From positions 1 to 14,004 of the forward strand of contig DDSO01000006.1 in the NCBI GenBank assembly GCA_002343425.1: a stretch of DNA of 14,004 nucleotides, written 5' to 3'. Source of the DNA: Brevundimonas sp. UBA2388. GTDB taxonomy: Bacteria; Pseudomonadota; Alphaproteobacteria; Caulobacterales; Caulobacteraceae. The first letter of the stretch is position 1. Every line of letters starts with the position of its first letter. Positions 1 to 4,859 of the stretch are shown here, piece by piece. Position numbers and translations under genes: made by a program. The notes beneath the pieces are model-generated. The model ran no database searches. It saw nothing but the letters and a program-made list of their open reading frames with translations, and was not told the DNA's origin.

Positions 1-64
1 ATCGGCAGGCGGAGTCGGCGGCGCCGGGGCCCCCGGCGTCGTCTGGCTGGTCGCGGTCGGATGA
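1..64 (+). CDS. C-terminal end of an unknown, probably phage structural, protein (partial)
   Basis: The window opens inside a reading frame (first whole codon at base 2) that ends with TGA at 62-64. Only 20 residues are visible, rich in glycine and alanine (GGVGGAGAPGVVWLVAVG). Glycine-rich ends of the form G-x-G-x-APG-VV are common at the C-termini of phage tail fibre and appendage proteins, and the next genes are a phage lysis cassette, so a tail protein is a reasonable inference. Too little is visible to assign a family. Its stop codon overlaps the start of the next gene by four bases (ATGA), so the two were probably translated as one coupled unit. Confidence 0.4.
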   Translation, partial: SAGGVGGAGAPGVVWLVAVG

Positions 65-228
65 GCCGCGCCATGAGCCTTTCGCCAGAGCGCCTGGACC
101 CGTGGCTGCTGGACGAGGAGGCCTGGGACAGCCCCGGCCGCCTCACCGACGCCGACCTGTTCGCCCATGCCAGCCCCGGCTGGCGTCGCGGCAACGCCCC
201 CCTTGAAGACCCGGAGGATGACCGATGA
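61..228 (+). CDS. Small hypothetical protein (55 aa) in the phage-type lysis operon
   Basis: A 55-residue frame starts at the ATG of the ATGA overlap with the preceding gene and ends in another ATGA overlap with the holin-like gene. A second in-frame ATG lies four codons further in. The product is acidic in its middle (DPWLLDEEAWD) and near its end (EDPEDDR), and has no hydrophobic segment or recognisable domain. I do not recognise it. Its case rests on position: it fills the gap exactly between two translationally coupled genes. A small morphogenesis or lysis accessory protein is possible but unproven. Confidence 0.55.
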   Translation: MSRAMSLSPERLDPWLLDEEAWDSPGRLTDADLFAHASPGWRRGNAPLEDPEDDR

Positions 229-500
229 GCGCTTCATCGACCCCCGCCGCGCCGCTGCTGGCCGAAGGCCGGTGGCTGTGGCGCAGGCTTTATGTGTTCG
301 CGACCAGCGGAGCGGCCTGGCTGCTGCTCGACCGTTTGATCACCGGTGTGCCGCCCGAGGCCGCGCCGCGGCTGGCGCAGGGGTTGATGGCCCTGCTGGC
401 GCTGGTGCTGGTTCTGTATCTGGTGGCGCCGTCGGCCCAGCAGCTGATCGCGACCCTGGCGGTGCTGCGGCCCCGGATCGGCGGGGAGGACCGGCCATGA
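225..500 (+). CDS. Holin-like small membrane protein
   Basis: The product has 91 residues and two likely membrane segments. The first is around residues 24-42 (the stretch including ATSGAAWLLLDRLI) and the second around 52-70, very rich in Leu, Val and Ala. The N-terminal tail and C-terminus are charged (WRR near residue 20, GGEDRP at the end). Small two-segment proteins placed directly before an endolysin are typically phage holins, which form the inner-membrane lesions that release or activate the endolysin. The gene starts in a 4-base overlap with the 55-residue gene and ends in a 4-base overlap with the endolysin. Holins share little sequence, so the call depends on size, topology and context. 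Confidence 0.65.
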   Translation: MSASSTPAAPLLAEGRWLWRRLYVFATSGAAWLLLDRLITGVPPEAAPRLAQGLMALLALVLVLYLVAPSAQQLIATLAVLRPRIGGEDRP

Positions 501-880
501 GCTTTCGCCTGTCTGAACGATCGATCAAACGGCTGGCCGGTGTTCATCCTCGACTGGTCGCCCTGGTTCGCGAGGCCGCGGCGCTGAGCCCGGTGGAGTT
601 CATGGTGACCGAGGGTCTGCGTACGCCAGAGCGTCAGGCAGCACTGGTCCGGGCCGGGGCCAGCCGGACGAAGCGGTCGCGTCACCTGACCGGTCACGCG
701 GTTGATGTCGCAGCCCTGGTCGATGGTCAGGTGCGGTGGGACTGGCCGCTGTATCCGCGGATTGCGGCGGCGTTCAAGGCGGCGGCTGCGCGACAGGGGA
801 CCGCGATGGTCTGGGGCGGCGACTGGACCAGCCTGAGGGACGGACCGCATTTCGAGCTGGACCGGCAGGTGTTCCCGTGA
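497..880 (+). CDS. Phage-type endolysin, M15 family peptidase (L-Ala-D-Glu / D-Ala-D-Ala type)
   Basis: This 127-residue protein carries the zinc peptidase M15 signature. SRHLTGHAVD at residues 61-70 fits S-x-H-x-x-G-x-A-x-D, with H63 and D70 as zinc ligands. WGGDW at 106-110 and GPHFEL at 116-121 provide the third ligand, H118. Enzymes of this family cut peptide cross-links or stems of peptidoglycan and serve as endolysins in many phages. There is no signal peptide, which agrees with release through a holin. I chose the ATG at 497 because it overlaps the stop of the holin-like gene (ATGA) and begins a domain-sized protein. The frame stays open upstream to 167, but that part lies over the two preceding genes. 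Four-base overlap (GTGA) with the inner spanin follows. Confidence 0.88.
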   Translation: MSFRLSERSIKRLAGVHPRLVALVREAAALSPVEFMVTEGLRTPERQAALVRAGASRTKRSRHLTGHAVDVAALVDGQVRWDWPLYPRIAAAFKAAAARQGTAMVWGGDWTSLRDGPHFELDRQVFP

Positions 881-1362
881 GGACGCCGGCGGTTCTGCGC
901 ACCCTGACGCCGTTGGGATGGGCAGTGGTCGTGGTGGGGGTTTCGACCATGGCCCTGATCGGCCTGGGCGCGCTGGGATTCCGCTGGGATCCGCTGGGGC
1001 TGACCGGGCGGCGGTTGGAGGCGGCAGAGGCCGGAGCGTCGACGGCCATTGCAGACGCCGACGCGCGTCGCCTCCAGGTCGAGGGCGCTGCGGACCAGAT
1101 CCGGCGTCTCGACGAACTTCATCAACAGACCGTGGCGGTCGCGCGGGAGACCGCACGGGCCGCGACGCAGGCAAGGAGCGCCCATGATGCTGAAACCCCG
1201 CTGGACCCGGATCGCGCTGCTCGCCTTGCCGGGCATGACCGCGAGCTGTGCCGTCTCGCTCCCGCCGTCTGTGGAGCCCCCGCGGCTGACCCTGCCGGGT
1301 CAGGCGACGACGCCCTGCGTGCTCGAGCGCCTGCCCGTGACTCCGACCCAGGCCGATCTTGA
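877..1362 (+). CDS. Inner-membrane spanin (Rz-like)
   Basis: The start is a GTG in a 4-base GTGA overlap with the endolysin stop, giving 161 residues. An N-terminal membrane segment lies at about residues 14-35 (WAVVVVGVSTMALIGLGALG). It is followed by a long Ala-, Glu-, Arg- and Gln-rich helical stretch (about 45-110), likely a periplasmic coiled coil. Then comes a short segment with Asp/Arg and two cysteines (RELCRLAPAVCG). This is the layout of an i-spanin, which pairs with an outer-membrane lipoprotein to fuse the two membranes in the last step of phage lysis. The last 179 bases are also read in another frame as the o-spanin, the classic Rz/Rz1 arrangement. Sequence similarity alone would not settle it; topology, order and overlap do. 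Confidence 0.72.
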   Translation: MRTPAVLRTLTPLGWAVVVVGVSTMALIGLGALGFRWDPLGLTGRRLEAAEAGASTAIADADARRLQVEGAADQIRRLDELHQQTVAVARETARAATQARSAHDAETPLDPDRAARLAGHDRELCRLAPAVCGAPAADPAGSGDDALRARAPARDSDPGRS

Positions 1363-1513
1363 GATCGCCTATATGGAACGGGGCGCGCGTCTGGTCGCCT
1401 GTGAGAGCGCCAGGGCGTCTGCGGTAGAGACCTTGATGGCCGAGCGGGCGTTGCAGGATCGATGGAGGCGCGAGACCGACGGCCGGCGCAGGCCGCCGAT
1501 CTGGCCGTGGTAG
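1184..1513 (+). CDS. Outer-membrane spanin lipoprotein (Rz1-like), embedded start
   Basis: This 109-residue product has a positively charged start, a hydrophobic stretch (IALLALPGM), and a lipobox-like TASC with the cysteine at residue 22. A proline-rich segment follows (SLPPSVEPPRLTLPG). Proline-rich, lipid-anchored and short are the hallmarks of an o-spanin. The gene begins inside the inner spanin gene in a different frame and runs past its end. Shine-Dalgarno AAGGAG at 1173-1178 serves either of two adjacent ATG codons (1184 or 1187). The downstream half (residues ~60-105) is helical and charged, longer than in the shortest Rz1 proteins. The -3 lipobox residue is Thr rather than Leu, so lipidation is likely but not certain. 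Confidence 0.7.
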   Translation: MMLKPRWTRIALLALPGMTASCAVSLPPSVEPPRLTLPGQATTPCVLERLPVTPTQADLEIAYMERGARLVACESARASAVETLMAERALQDRWRRETDGRRRPPIWPW

Positions 1514-1567
1514 AAGACAGCTCACGCCTTGCGGACTGACGGCGGAATCCCGGCCCGGCAAACCCGA

Positions 1568-1626
1568 CCGGCACGACCTGCCGACCACCCGGCAGAACAT
1601 GCCTGGCCTTGGCAGGTTCTGCCCGG
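1568..1626 (+). promoter_or_regulatory. Triple ftr-like enhancer array upstream of flagellin 1
   Basis: Three copies of GGCA-N5-TGCC occur with their GGCA at 1570, 1591 and 1611 (spacers CGACC, GAACA, GGTTC), flanked by C or G that extend the dyad. Spacing of 21 and 20 bp puts them on one face of the helix. The array ends about 75 bp before the -24 element of the sigma-54 promoter. Form and placement fit the ftr sites bound by the sigma-54 activator FlbD in Caulobacter; the match to that consensus is from memory. A near-copy lies at 2704-2764. Confidence 0.7.
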
Positions 1627-1698
1627 CAGATCAGAAGCTGCGGAAGAAAATAGTCCATAAAATCAACGGCAGGCGTTCCGGGTTGCGCCTCTGATCCG

Positions 1699-1714
1699 TG
1701 GCTTCGTCCTTGCT
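1699..1714 (+). promoter_or_regulatory. Sigma-54 promoter of flagellin 1
   Basis: TGGCTTCGTCCTTGCT has GG at 1700-1701 and GC at 1712-1713 separated by exactly 10 bases, and a good TTGCT -12 element. The predicted transcript start is near 1724-1726, which coincides with the first base of the conserved leader. The aligned site at 2836-2851 differs at only one or two positions. An A/T-rich stretch (1648-1667) between the enhancer array and this promoter could hold an IHF bend; it contains AATCAA but not the full consensus. Confidence 0.85.
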
Positions 1715-1725
1715 GAACAGAACCC

Positions 1726-1788
1726 GAGCAGAACGCTCCTGACCGCCAAAACGGCGTCAGACATGTCGAAGACAAGAGGACAGCCAAA
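1726..1788 (+). promoter_or_regulatory. Conserved flagellin mRNA leader 1 (hairpin with AAAAC loop)
   Basis: This is the first of three closely related leaders. CTGA 1739-1742 pairs with TCAG 1757-1760 and CGCC 1744-1747 with GGCG 1753-1756, with C1743 bulged and the loop AAAAC at 1748-1752. A short TGTC-GAA-GACA dyad (1762-1772 region) follows, then the AGAGGA ribosome binding site at 1775-1780 and the ATG at 1789. FlbT of Caulobacter is known to act on the flagellin mRNA 5' untranslated region, so this is a candidate FlbT-responsive element by inference. Confidence 0.75.
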
Positions 1789-2481
1789 ATGGCTAACAGC
1801 ATCAACACGAACGTCGGCGCCATGGTTGCGCTGCAGAACCTGAACGCGACGGGCCGCGACCTGAAGGTCACGCAGGACCGTGTCAGCACCGGTCTGAAGG
1901 TCGGTTCCGCCAAGGACAATGGCGCGATCTGGGCCATCTCCCAGAATCAAAAAGCCAACATGGGCGTGCTCAACGCCACCCGTAACGCGCTGCAGCGGAC
2001 CATGTCTGTCAATGACGTGGGTCTGGCCGCCGGCGAAACCATCATGGACGCCCTGCGTCAGATGAAGGAACTCGCCGCCGGTCCGGCAAGCGCCGCCCGG
2101 GACGCCGATCTCGCAGCCCTGCGGACCGAAGTGGTCGCTGCCCAGGCCGCAGCGGTGTTCGATGGCACGGCCGCCCTGAGCGGACTGACCCTGACCATCG
2201 CCGCCGCGCCCACCGCCGGCCAGATCGATGCGGACATCGCCTCCGCGATCACCGCCCTGCAGGCGCTCGGCACCTCGGCCAAGTCGACCGAGCGGTCGCT
2301 GGTCTTCAACGACAAGCTCCAGGACGCCATCGAGTCCGGCATCGGCAACCTCATCGACGCCGACCTGGCCAAGGAAAGCGCCCGCCTGACGGCCCTGCAG
2401 ACCAAGCAGCAGCTGGGCGTACAGGCGCTGTCGATCGCCAACCAGTCGGGCTCGATCCTGCTCGGCCTGTTCCGCAACTAG
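1789..2481 (+). CDS. Flagellin 1 (short alpha-type flagellin, FljK-like)
   Basis: A 230-residue flagellar filament subunit, exported by the flagellar type III system. The N-terminal helical D0/D1 region (INTNVGAMVALQNLN, RVSTGLKVGSAKDN, about residues 5-100) and the C-terminal D1/D0 region (ADLAKESARLTALQTKQQLG through the end LLGLFRN) are both complete. The variable centre is very short, so surface D2/D3 domains are absent, as in Caulobacter filament flagellins. There is no Cys, His or Tyr. It has its own sigma-54 promoter, an upstream enhancer array and the shared leader, so it should be a late flagellar gene. Its central block (about residues 108-154) matches flagellin 3, while flagellin 2 differs there. 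A strong terminator follows. Which Caulobacter paralogue it corresponds to cannot be fixed from sequence inspection. Confidence 0.97.
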   Translation: MANSINTNVGAMVALQNLNATGRDLKVTQDRVSTGLKVGSAKDNGAIWAISQNQKANMGVLNATRNALQRTMSVNDVGLAAGETIMDALRQMKELAAGPASAARDADLAALRTEVVAAQAAAVFDGTAALSGLTLTIAAAPTAGQIDADIASAITALQALGTSAKSTERSLVFNDKLQDAIESGIGNLIDADLAKESARLTALQTKQQLGVQALSIANQSGSILLGLFRN

Positions 2482-2549
2482 GTCCGGGAGCGCTCCCGAC
2501 CTCGTCAACCCGAGGGCTCACCGGCCCCGGCCGGTCAAGCGATCAAACG

Positions 2550-2580
2550 AAGGGCCCCCGCGCGCGCGGGGGCCCTTTGT
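2550..2580 (+). terminator. Intrinsic terminator after flagellin 1
   Basis: AAGGGCCCCCGC (2550-2561) and GCGGGGGCCCTT (2566-2577) form a perfect 12-bp stem around GCGC, followed by a short T-containing end. Two further palindromes lie between it and the stop codon: 14 bp at 2485-2498 and ACCGGCC/GGCCGGT at 2520-2535. The rest of the 445-base gap before flagellin 2 holds a GC palindrome at 2651-2664, then the second enhancer array, promoter and leader. I see no gene in it. Confidence 0.8.
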
Positions 2581-2703
2581 CGATGTGACGCTGGTTGGAT
2601 TCCACGGGGACGATCCGGCCCGGCGCGCCGAAATTCTGCTCCCCCCGGGGCCGGCGCGCGCCGGTTCAGCGCCCCGGAGGCTGGCCATGTCGAGGGCCGG
2701 AGA

Positions 2704-2764
2704 CCGGCACGACCTGCCGACCACCCGGCAAATACTGCCCGAAGCCCGGCAGATTATGCCGGGC
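2704..2764 (+). promoter_or_regulatory. Triple ftr-like enhancer array upstream of flagellin 2
   Basis: GGCA-N5-TGCC sites have GGCA at 2706, 2727 and 2748, exactly 21 bp apart. The third is the best: GCCCGGCA (2744-2751), spacer GATTA, TGCCGGGC (2757-2764), a perfect 8-bp dyad. The centre of the third site is 83 bp from the -24 GG, the same distance as at flagellin 1. The stretch CAATAACGTGATG (2765-2777), just downstream, partly resembles an IHF site on the minus strand. Confidence 0.72.
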
Positions 2765-2835
2765 CAATAACGTGATGAACAAGAACTAACGTAGCAATTT
2801 CAATGGTGGTCGCTCTGGCACGGGGGGGCGCCTGA

Positions 2836-2851
2836 TGGCTCCGTCCTTGCT
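2836..2851 (+). promoter_or_regulatory. Sigma-54 promoter of flagellin 2
   Basis: TGGCTCCGTCCTTGCT has GG at 2837-2838 and GC at 2849-2850, ten bases apart, with a TTGCT -12 element. The predicted start at about 2861-2863 again falls on the first base of the conserved leader. An open frame reaches back to an ATG at 2835, but that codon is part of this promoter and is not a translation start. Confidence 0.86.
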
Positions 2852-2862
2852 TGTACCTCAGC

Positions 2863-2927
2863 GGGCAGAATGCTCCCGACCGCCAAAACGGCGTCGGACA
2901 TGTCGAAGACAAAAAAGGACAGCCAAA
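2863..2927 (+). promoter_or_regulatory. Conserved flagellin mRNA leader 2 (hairpin with AAAAC loop)
   Basis: CCGA 2876-2879 pairs with TCGG 2894-2897, C2880 is bulged, CGCC 2881-2884 pairs with GGCG 2890-2893, and the loop is AAAAC. Compared with leader 1, the second base pair is C-G instead of T-A, a compensatory change. The ribosome binding site AAGGA lies at 2915-2919. An ATG at 2900 is conserved in all three leaders; here it opens an 11-codon frame that overlaps the flagellin start and stops at 2933-2935. Confidence 0.77.
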
Positions 2928-3617
2928 ATGGCTAACAGCATCAACACGAATGTCGGCGCTCTCGTTGCGCTGCAGAACCTGAACCAGACGAGCCGCGATC
3001 TGGCAGTCACGCAAAACCGCGTGAACACCGGCCAGAAGGTTTCGTCGGCCAAGGACAACGGGGCCATCTGGGCCACCGCTCAAAACCAAAAAGCCAACAT
3101 GCAGGTGCTCAACACCACCCGCAACACGCTGCAGCGGACCCAGTCCGTGAACGACGTGGGTCTGGCTGCCGGCGACACCATCATGGACGCCCTGCGTCAG
3201 ATGAAGGAACTCGCCGCCGGTCCGGTCAGCACGGCTCGCGACGCCGACCTGAACGCTCTGAAAGCCGAAGTGGCCGCTGCCAAGGCGGCGGCGGTGTTCG
3301 ACGGCACGGACGCCCTGGCGTCCCTGACCATGACCTTCGCCGCTACCCCGACCGCGCTTGAAATCGATACGGCCATGACGGCCGCTATCGGCGCCTTGCA
3401 GACCCTCGGCACCTCGTCGAAGTCGACGGAGCGTTCGCTGGCCTTCAACGACAAGCTCCAGGACGCCCTGGAAGCCGGTATCGGCAACCTCGTCGACGCC
3501 GACCTGGCCAAGGAAAGCGCCCGCCTGACGGCTCTGCAGACCAAGCAGCAGCTGGGCGTGCAGGCGCTGTCGATCGCCAACCAGTCGAGCTCCATCCTCC
3601 TCGGCCTGTTCCGTTAA
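2928..3617 (+). CDS. Flagellin 2 (short alpha-type flagellin, FljK-like)
   Basis: A 229-residue filament subunit with the same N- and C-terminal flagellin regions as flagellin 1. The true start is the ATG at 2928 (MANSINTNVGALVALQNLN), preceded by AAGGA; the extra upstream open frame lies in the promoter and leader. The central block (about residues 108-157, including LASLTMTFAATPTALEIDTAMTA when read in pieces) is distinct from flagellins 1 and 3. The flanks are almost identical to flagellin 3, and the last ~210 bases differ from it at only about six synonymous sites. It is controlled by its own enhancer array, sigma-54 promoter and leader, and may be cotranscribed with flagellin 3. Confidence 0.97.
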   Translation: MANSINTNVGALVALQNLNQTSRDLAVTQNRVNTGQKVSSAKDNGAIWATAQNQKANMQVLNTTRNTLQRTQSVNDVGLAAGDTIMDALRQMKELAAGPVSTARDADLNALKAEVAAAKAAAVFDGTDALASLTMTFAATPTALEIDTAMTAAIGALQTLGTSSKSTERSLAFNDKLQDALEAGIGNLVDADLAKESARLTALQTKQQLGVQALSIANQSSSILLGLFR

Positions 3618-3631
3618 TCGAACAGGGATGA

Positions 3632-3657
3632 GGGCGGGGTCGTTCGCGGCCCCGCCC
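3632..3657 (+). terminator. GC-rich hairpin after flagellin 2 (possible attenuator)
   Basis: GGGCGGGG (3632-3639) pairs with CCCCGCCC (3650-3657) across a 10-base loop. No T tract follows, so it may weaken read-through or protect a 3' end rather than stop transcription fully. It is the only stem between flagellins 2 and 3. Confidence 0.5.
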
Positions 3658-3670
3658 GCGCCGAAAACCT

Positions 3671-3733
3671 GAGCAGAACGCTCCCGGCAGCCAAAACGGC
3701 GTCGGAAATGTCGAAGACAAAAGGAAAGTCAAA
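3671..3733 (+). promoter_or_regulatory. Conserved flagellin mRNA leader 3 (hairpin with AAAAC loop)
   Basis: The leader block begins at the same point as leaders 1 and 2 (GAGCAGAACGCTCC at 3671-3684), although no good promoter precedes it. The stem is CCGG 3684-3687 with TCGG 3702-3705 (one G-U pair), C3688-G3701, A3689 bulged, and GCC 3690-3692 with GGC 3698-3700, around AAAAC. The bulge position and sequence have changed but the fold and loop are kept. The ribosome binding site is AGGA near 3722-3725. Confidence 0.72.
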
Positions 3734-4423
3734 ATGGCTAACAGTATCAACACGAACGTCGGCGCCCTGGTGGCGCTGCAGAACCTGAACCAGACGAGCC
3801 GCGAACTGGCTGTCACGCAAAATCGCGTGAACACCGGCCAGAAGGTCTCGTCGGCCAAGGACAATGGCGCGATCTGGGCCACTGCCCAGAACCAGAAAGC
3901 CAACATGCAGGTGCTCAACACCACCCGCAACTCGCTCCAGCGGACCCAGTCGATCAATGACGTGGGCCTGGCTGCCGGCGACACCATCATGGACGCCCTG
4001 CGTCAGATGAAGGAACTCGCCGCCGGTCCGGCCAGCACGGCTCGCGACGCCGACCTCGCCGCCCTGCGGACCGAAGTCGTCGCTGCCCAGGCCGCGGCTG
4101 TCTTCGACGGCACGGCCGCCCTCAGCGGTCTGACCCTGACCATCGCTGCGGCCCCCACGGCCGGTCAGATCGATGCGGATATCGCCTCGGCGATTTCCGC
4201 CCTGCAGACCCTCGGCACTTCGTCCAAGTCGACGGAGCGTTCGCTGGCCTTCAACGACAAGCTCCAGGACGCCCTGGAAGCCGGTATCGGCAACCTGGTC
4301 GATGCCGACCTGGCCAAGGAAAGCGCCCGCCTGACGGCTCTGCAGACCAAGCAGCAGCTGGGCGTGCAGGCGCTGTCGATCGCCAACCAGTCGAGCTCCA
4401 TCCTGCTCGGCCTGTTCCGCTAA
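3734..4423 (+). CDS. Flagellin 3 (short alpha-type flagellin, mosaic of flagellins 1 and 2)
   Basis: A 229-residue filament subunit with complete N-terminal (INTNVGALVALQNLNQTSRE) and C-terminal (KESARLTALQTKQQLG ... LLGLFR) flagellin regions and almost no variable domain. Residues 1-107 match flagellin 2 apart from a few conservative changes. Residues 108-154 (LAALRTEVVAAQAAAVFDGT onward) are identical in protein to flagellin 1. Residues 156-229 are identical in protein to flagellin 2. The gene carries the conserved leader but lacks an enhancer array and a credible sigma-54 site, so it is probably expressed by read-through from flagellin 2. A perfect-stem terminator follows. Three tandem copies suggest either high subunit demand or ordered use along the filament, as in Caulobacter. 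Confidence 0.97.
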   Translation: MANSINTNVGALVALQNLNQTSRELAVTQNRVNTGQKVSSAKDNGAIWATAQNQKANMQVLNTTRNSLQRTQSINDVGLAAGDTIMDALRQMKELAAGPASTARDADLAALRTEVVAAQAAAVFDGTAALSGLTLTIAAAPTAGQIDADIASAISALQTLGTSSKSTERSLAFNDKLQDALEAGIGNLVDADLAKESARLTALQTKQQLGVQALSIANQSSSILLGLFR

Positions 4424-4434
4424 CACCGGGGAAG

Positions 4435-4462
4435 GGGACGGAGCCGCACGCGGCTCCGTCCC
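4435..4462 (+). terminator. Strong hairpin terminator after flagellin 3
   Basis: GGGACGGAGCC (4435-4445) and GGCTCCGTCCC (4452-4462) form a perfect 11-bp stem that can extend by two pairs into the GCACGC loop. It is followed by GCTTCTCC rather than a clean T tract. It probably ends the flagellin transcript before flaG. Confidence 0.7.
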
Positions 4463-4517
4463 GCTTCTCCATCGCATATAACCGGGAGACGTCGGCCTAG
4501 TCGCCGGCGTTCAGGAG

Positions 4518-4802
4518 ATGAATGCAGATGCAACCATAAGAGCGGTTGCGGCCGTCAAAGCCGAAACACCGCTGCAGTCCGGAGCCGACCATGGATCCAG
4601 TTCCAGAAATGCTGAAGACGCCGAACGCCAGGCCCGTTACCGGCTGGTGATCGAGCAGGGCCCCCGTGCGGGGTCTTTCGTCTACAAGACGCTGGACCGG
4701 GAGACCGGTGAGATCGTGCGGCAGCTGCCGAGCGAAGAGGTTCTGAAGTTGAGGGAACGCGACGACTACGGTGTCGGCGCGGTCATCAACACGACCGCCT
4801 GA
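4518..4802 (+). CDS. flaG: FlaG family flagellar protein
   Basis: This 94-residue protein has the FlaG signature at residues 60-78: DRETGEIVRQLPSEEVLKL. The first ~40 residues are polar and probably disordered. FlaG proteins are small flagellar accessory proteins. Loss alters filament length or flagellin use in several bacteria, but the exact mechanism is unsettled. The gene lies between the short flagellins and the divergent flagellin, in the same direction, which supports a filament role. AGGAG (4513-4517) directly abuts the ATG at 4518, which is an unusually short spacing. No other in-frame start lies nearby, and ATGs at 4522 and 4528 are in a frame that stops within a few codons. A weak GC hairpin (4825-4850) follows the gene. 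Confidence 0.9.
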   Translation: MNADATIRAVAAVKAETPLQSGADHGSSSRNAEDAERQARYRLVIEQGPRAGSFVYKTLDRETGEIVRQLPSEEVLKLRERDDYGVGAVINTTA

Positions 4803-4824
4803 ACCGTCAGTCAGGACGGATTGT

Positions 4825-4850
4825 ACCCGGGCCGCAGCCGCGCGCCCGGT
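4825..4850 (+). terminator. Possible weak terminator after flaG
   Basis: CCGGGC (4827-4832) can pair with GCCCGG (4844-4849), extended by an outer A-T pair with one bulged C. The loop is 11 bases and no T tract follows. It sits between the flaG stop and the putative promoter of the next flagellin. Confidence 0.35.
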
Positions 4851-4859
4851 CATCTTGCG

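Noticed and set aside
290..1600. 436-codon open frame on the minus strand
   Set aside because: It runs antisense across the holin, endolysin and spanin genes, has a composition dominated by Arg, Pro and Gly, and shows no domain. It is a shadow frame in GC-rich DNA.
2816..2831. Second sigma-54 site, TGGCAC followed by G-rich DNA
   Set aside because: The -24 element is perfect but the next GC is 11 rather than 10 bases away and the -12 TTGC is missing. The site at 2836 aligns with the flagellin 1 promoter.
2835..2927. Upstream extension of flagellin 2 to an ATG at 2835
   Set aside because: The extension covers the sigma-54 promoter and the conserved leader, and the encoded residues are absent from flagellins 1 and 3.
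3648..3661. GG-N10-GC upstream of flagellin 3 at the expected distance from the leader
   Set aside because: It sits in the hairpin stem and lacks the T residues of the -12 element. Such spacing arises easily in GC-rich DNA, so I do not call a promoter, although a decayed one is possible.
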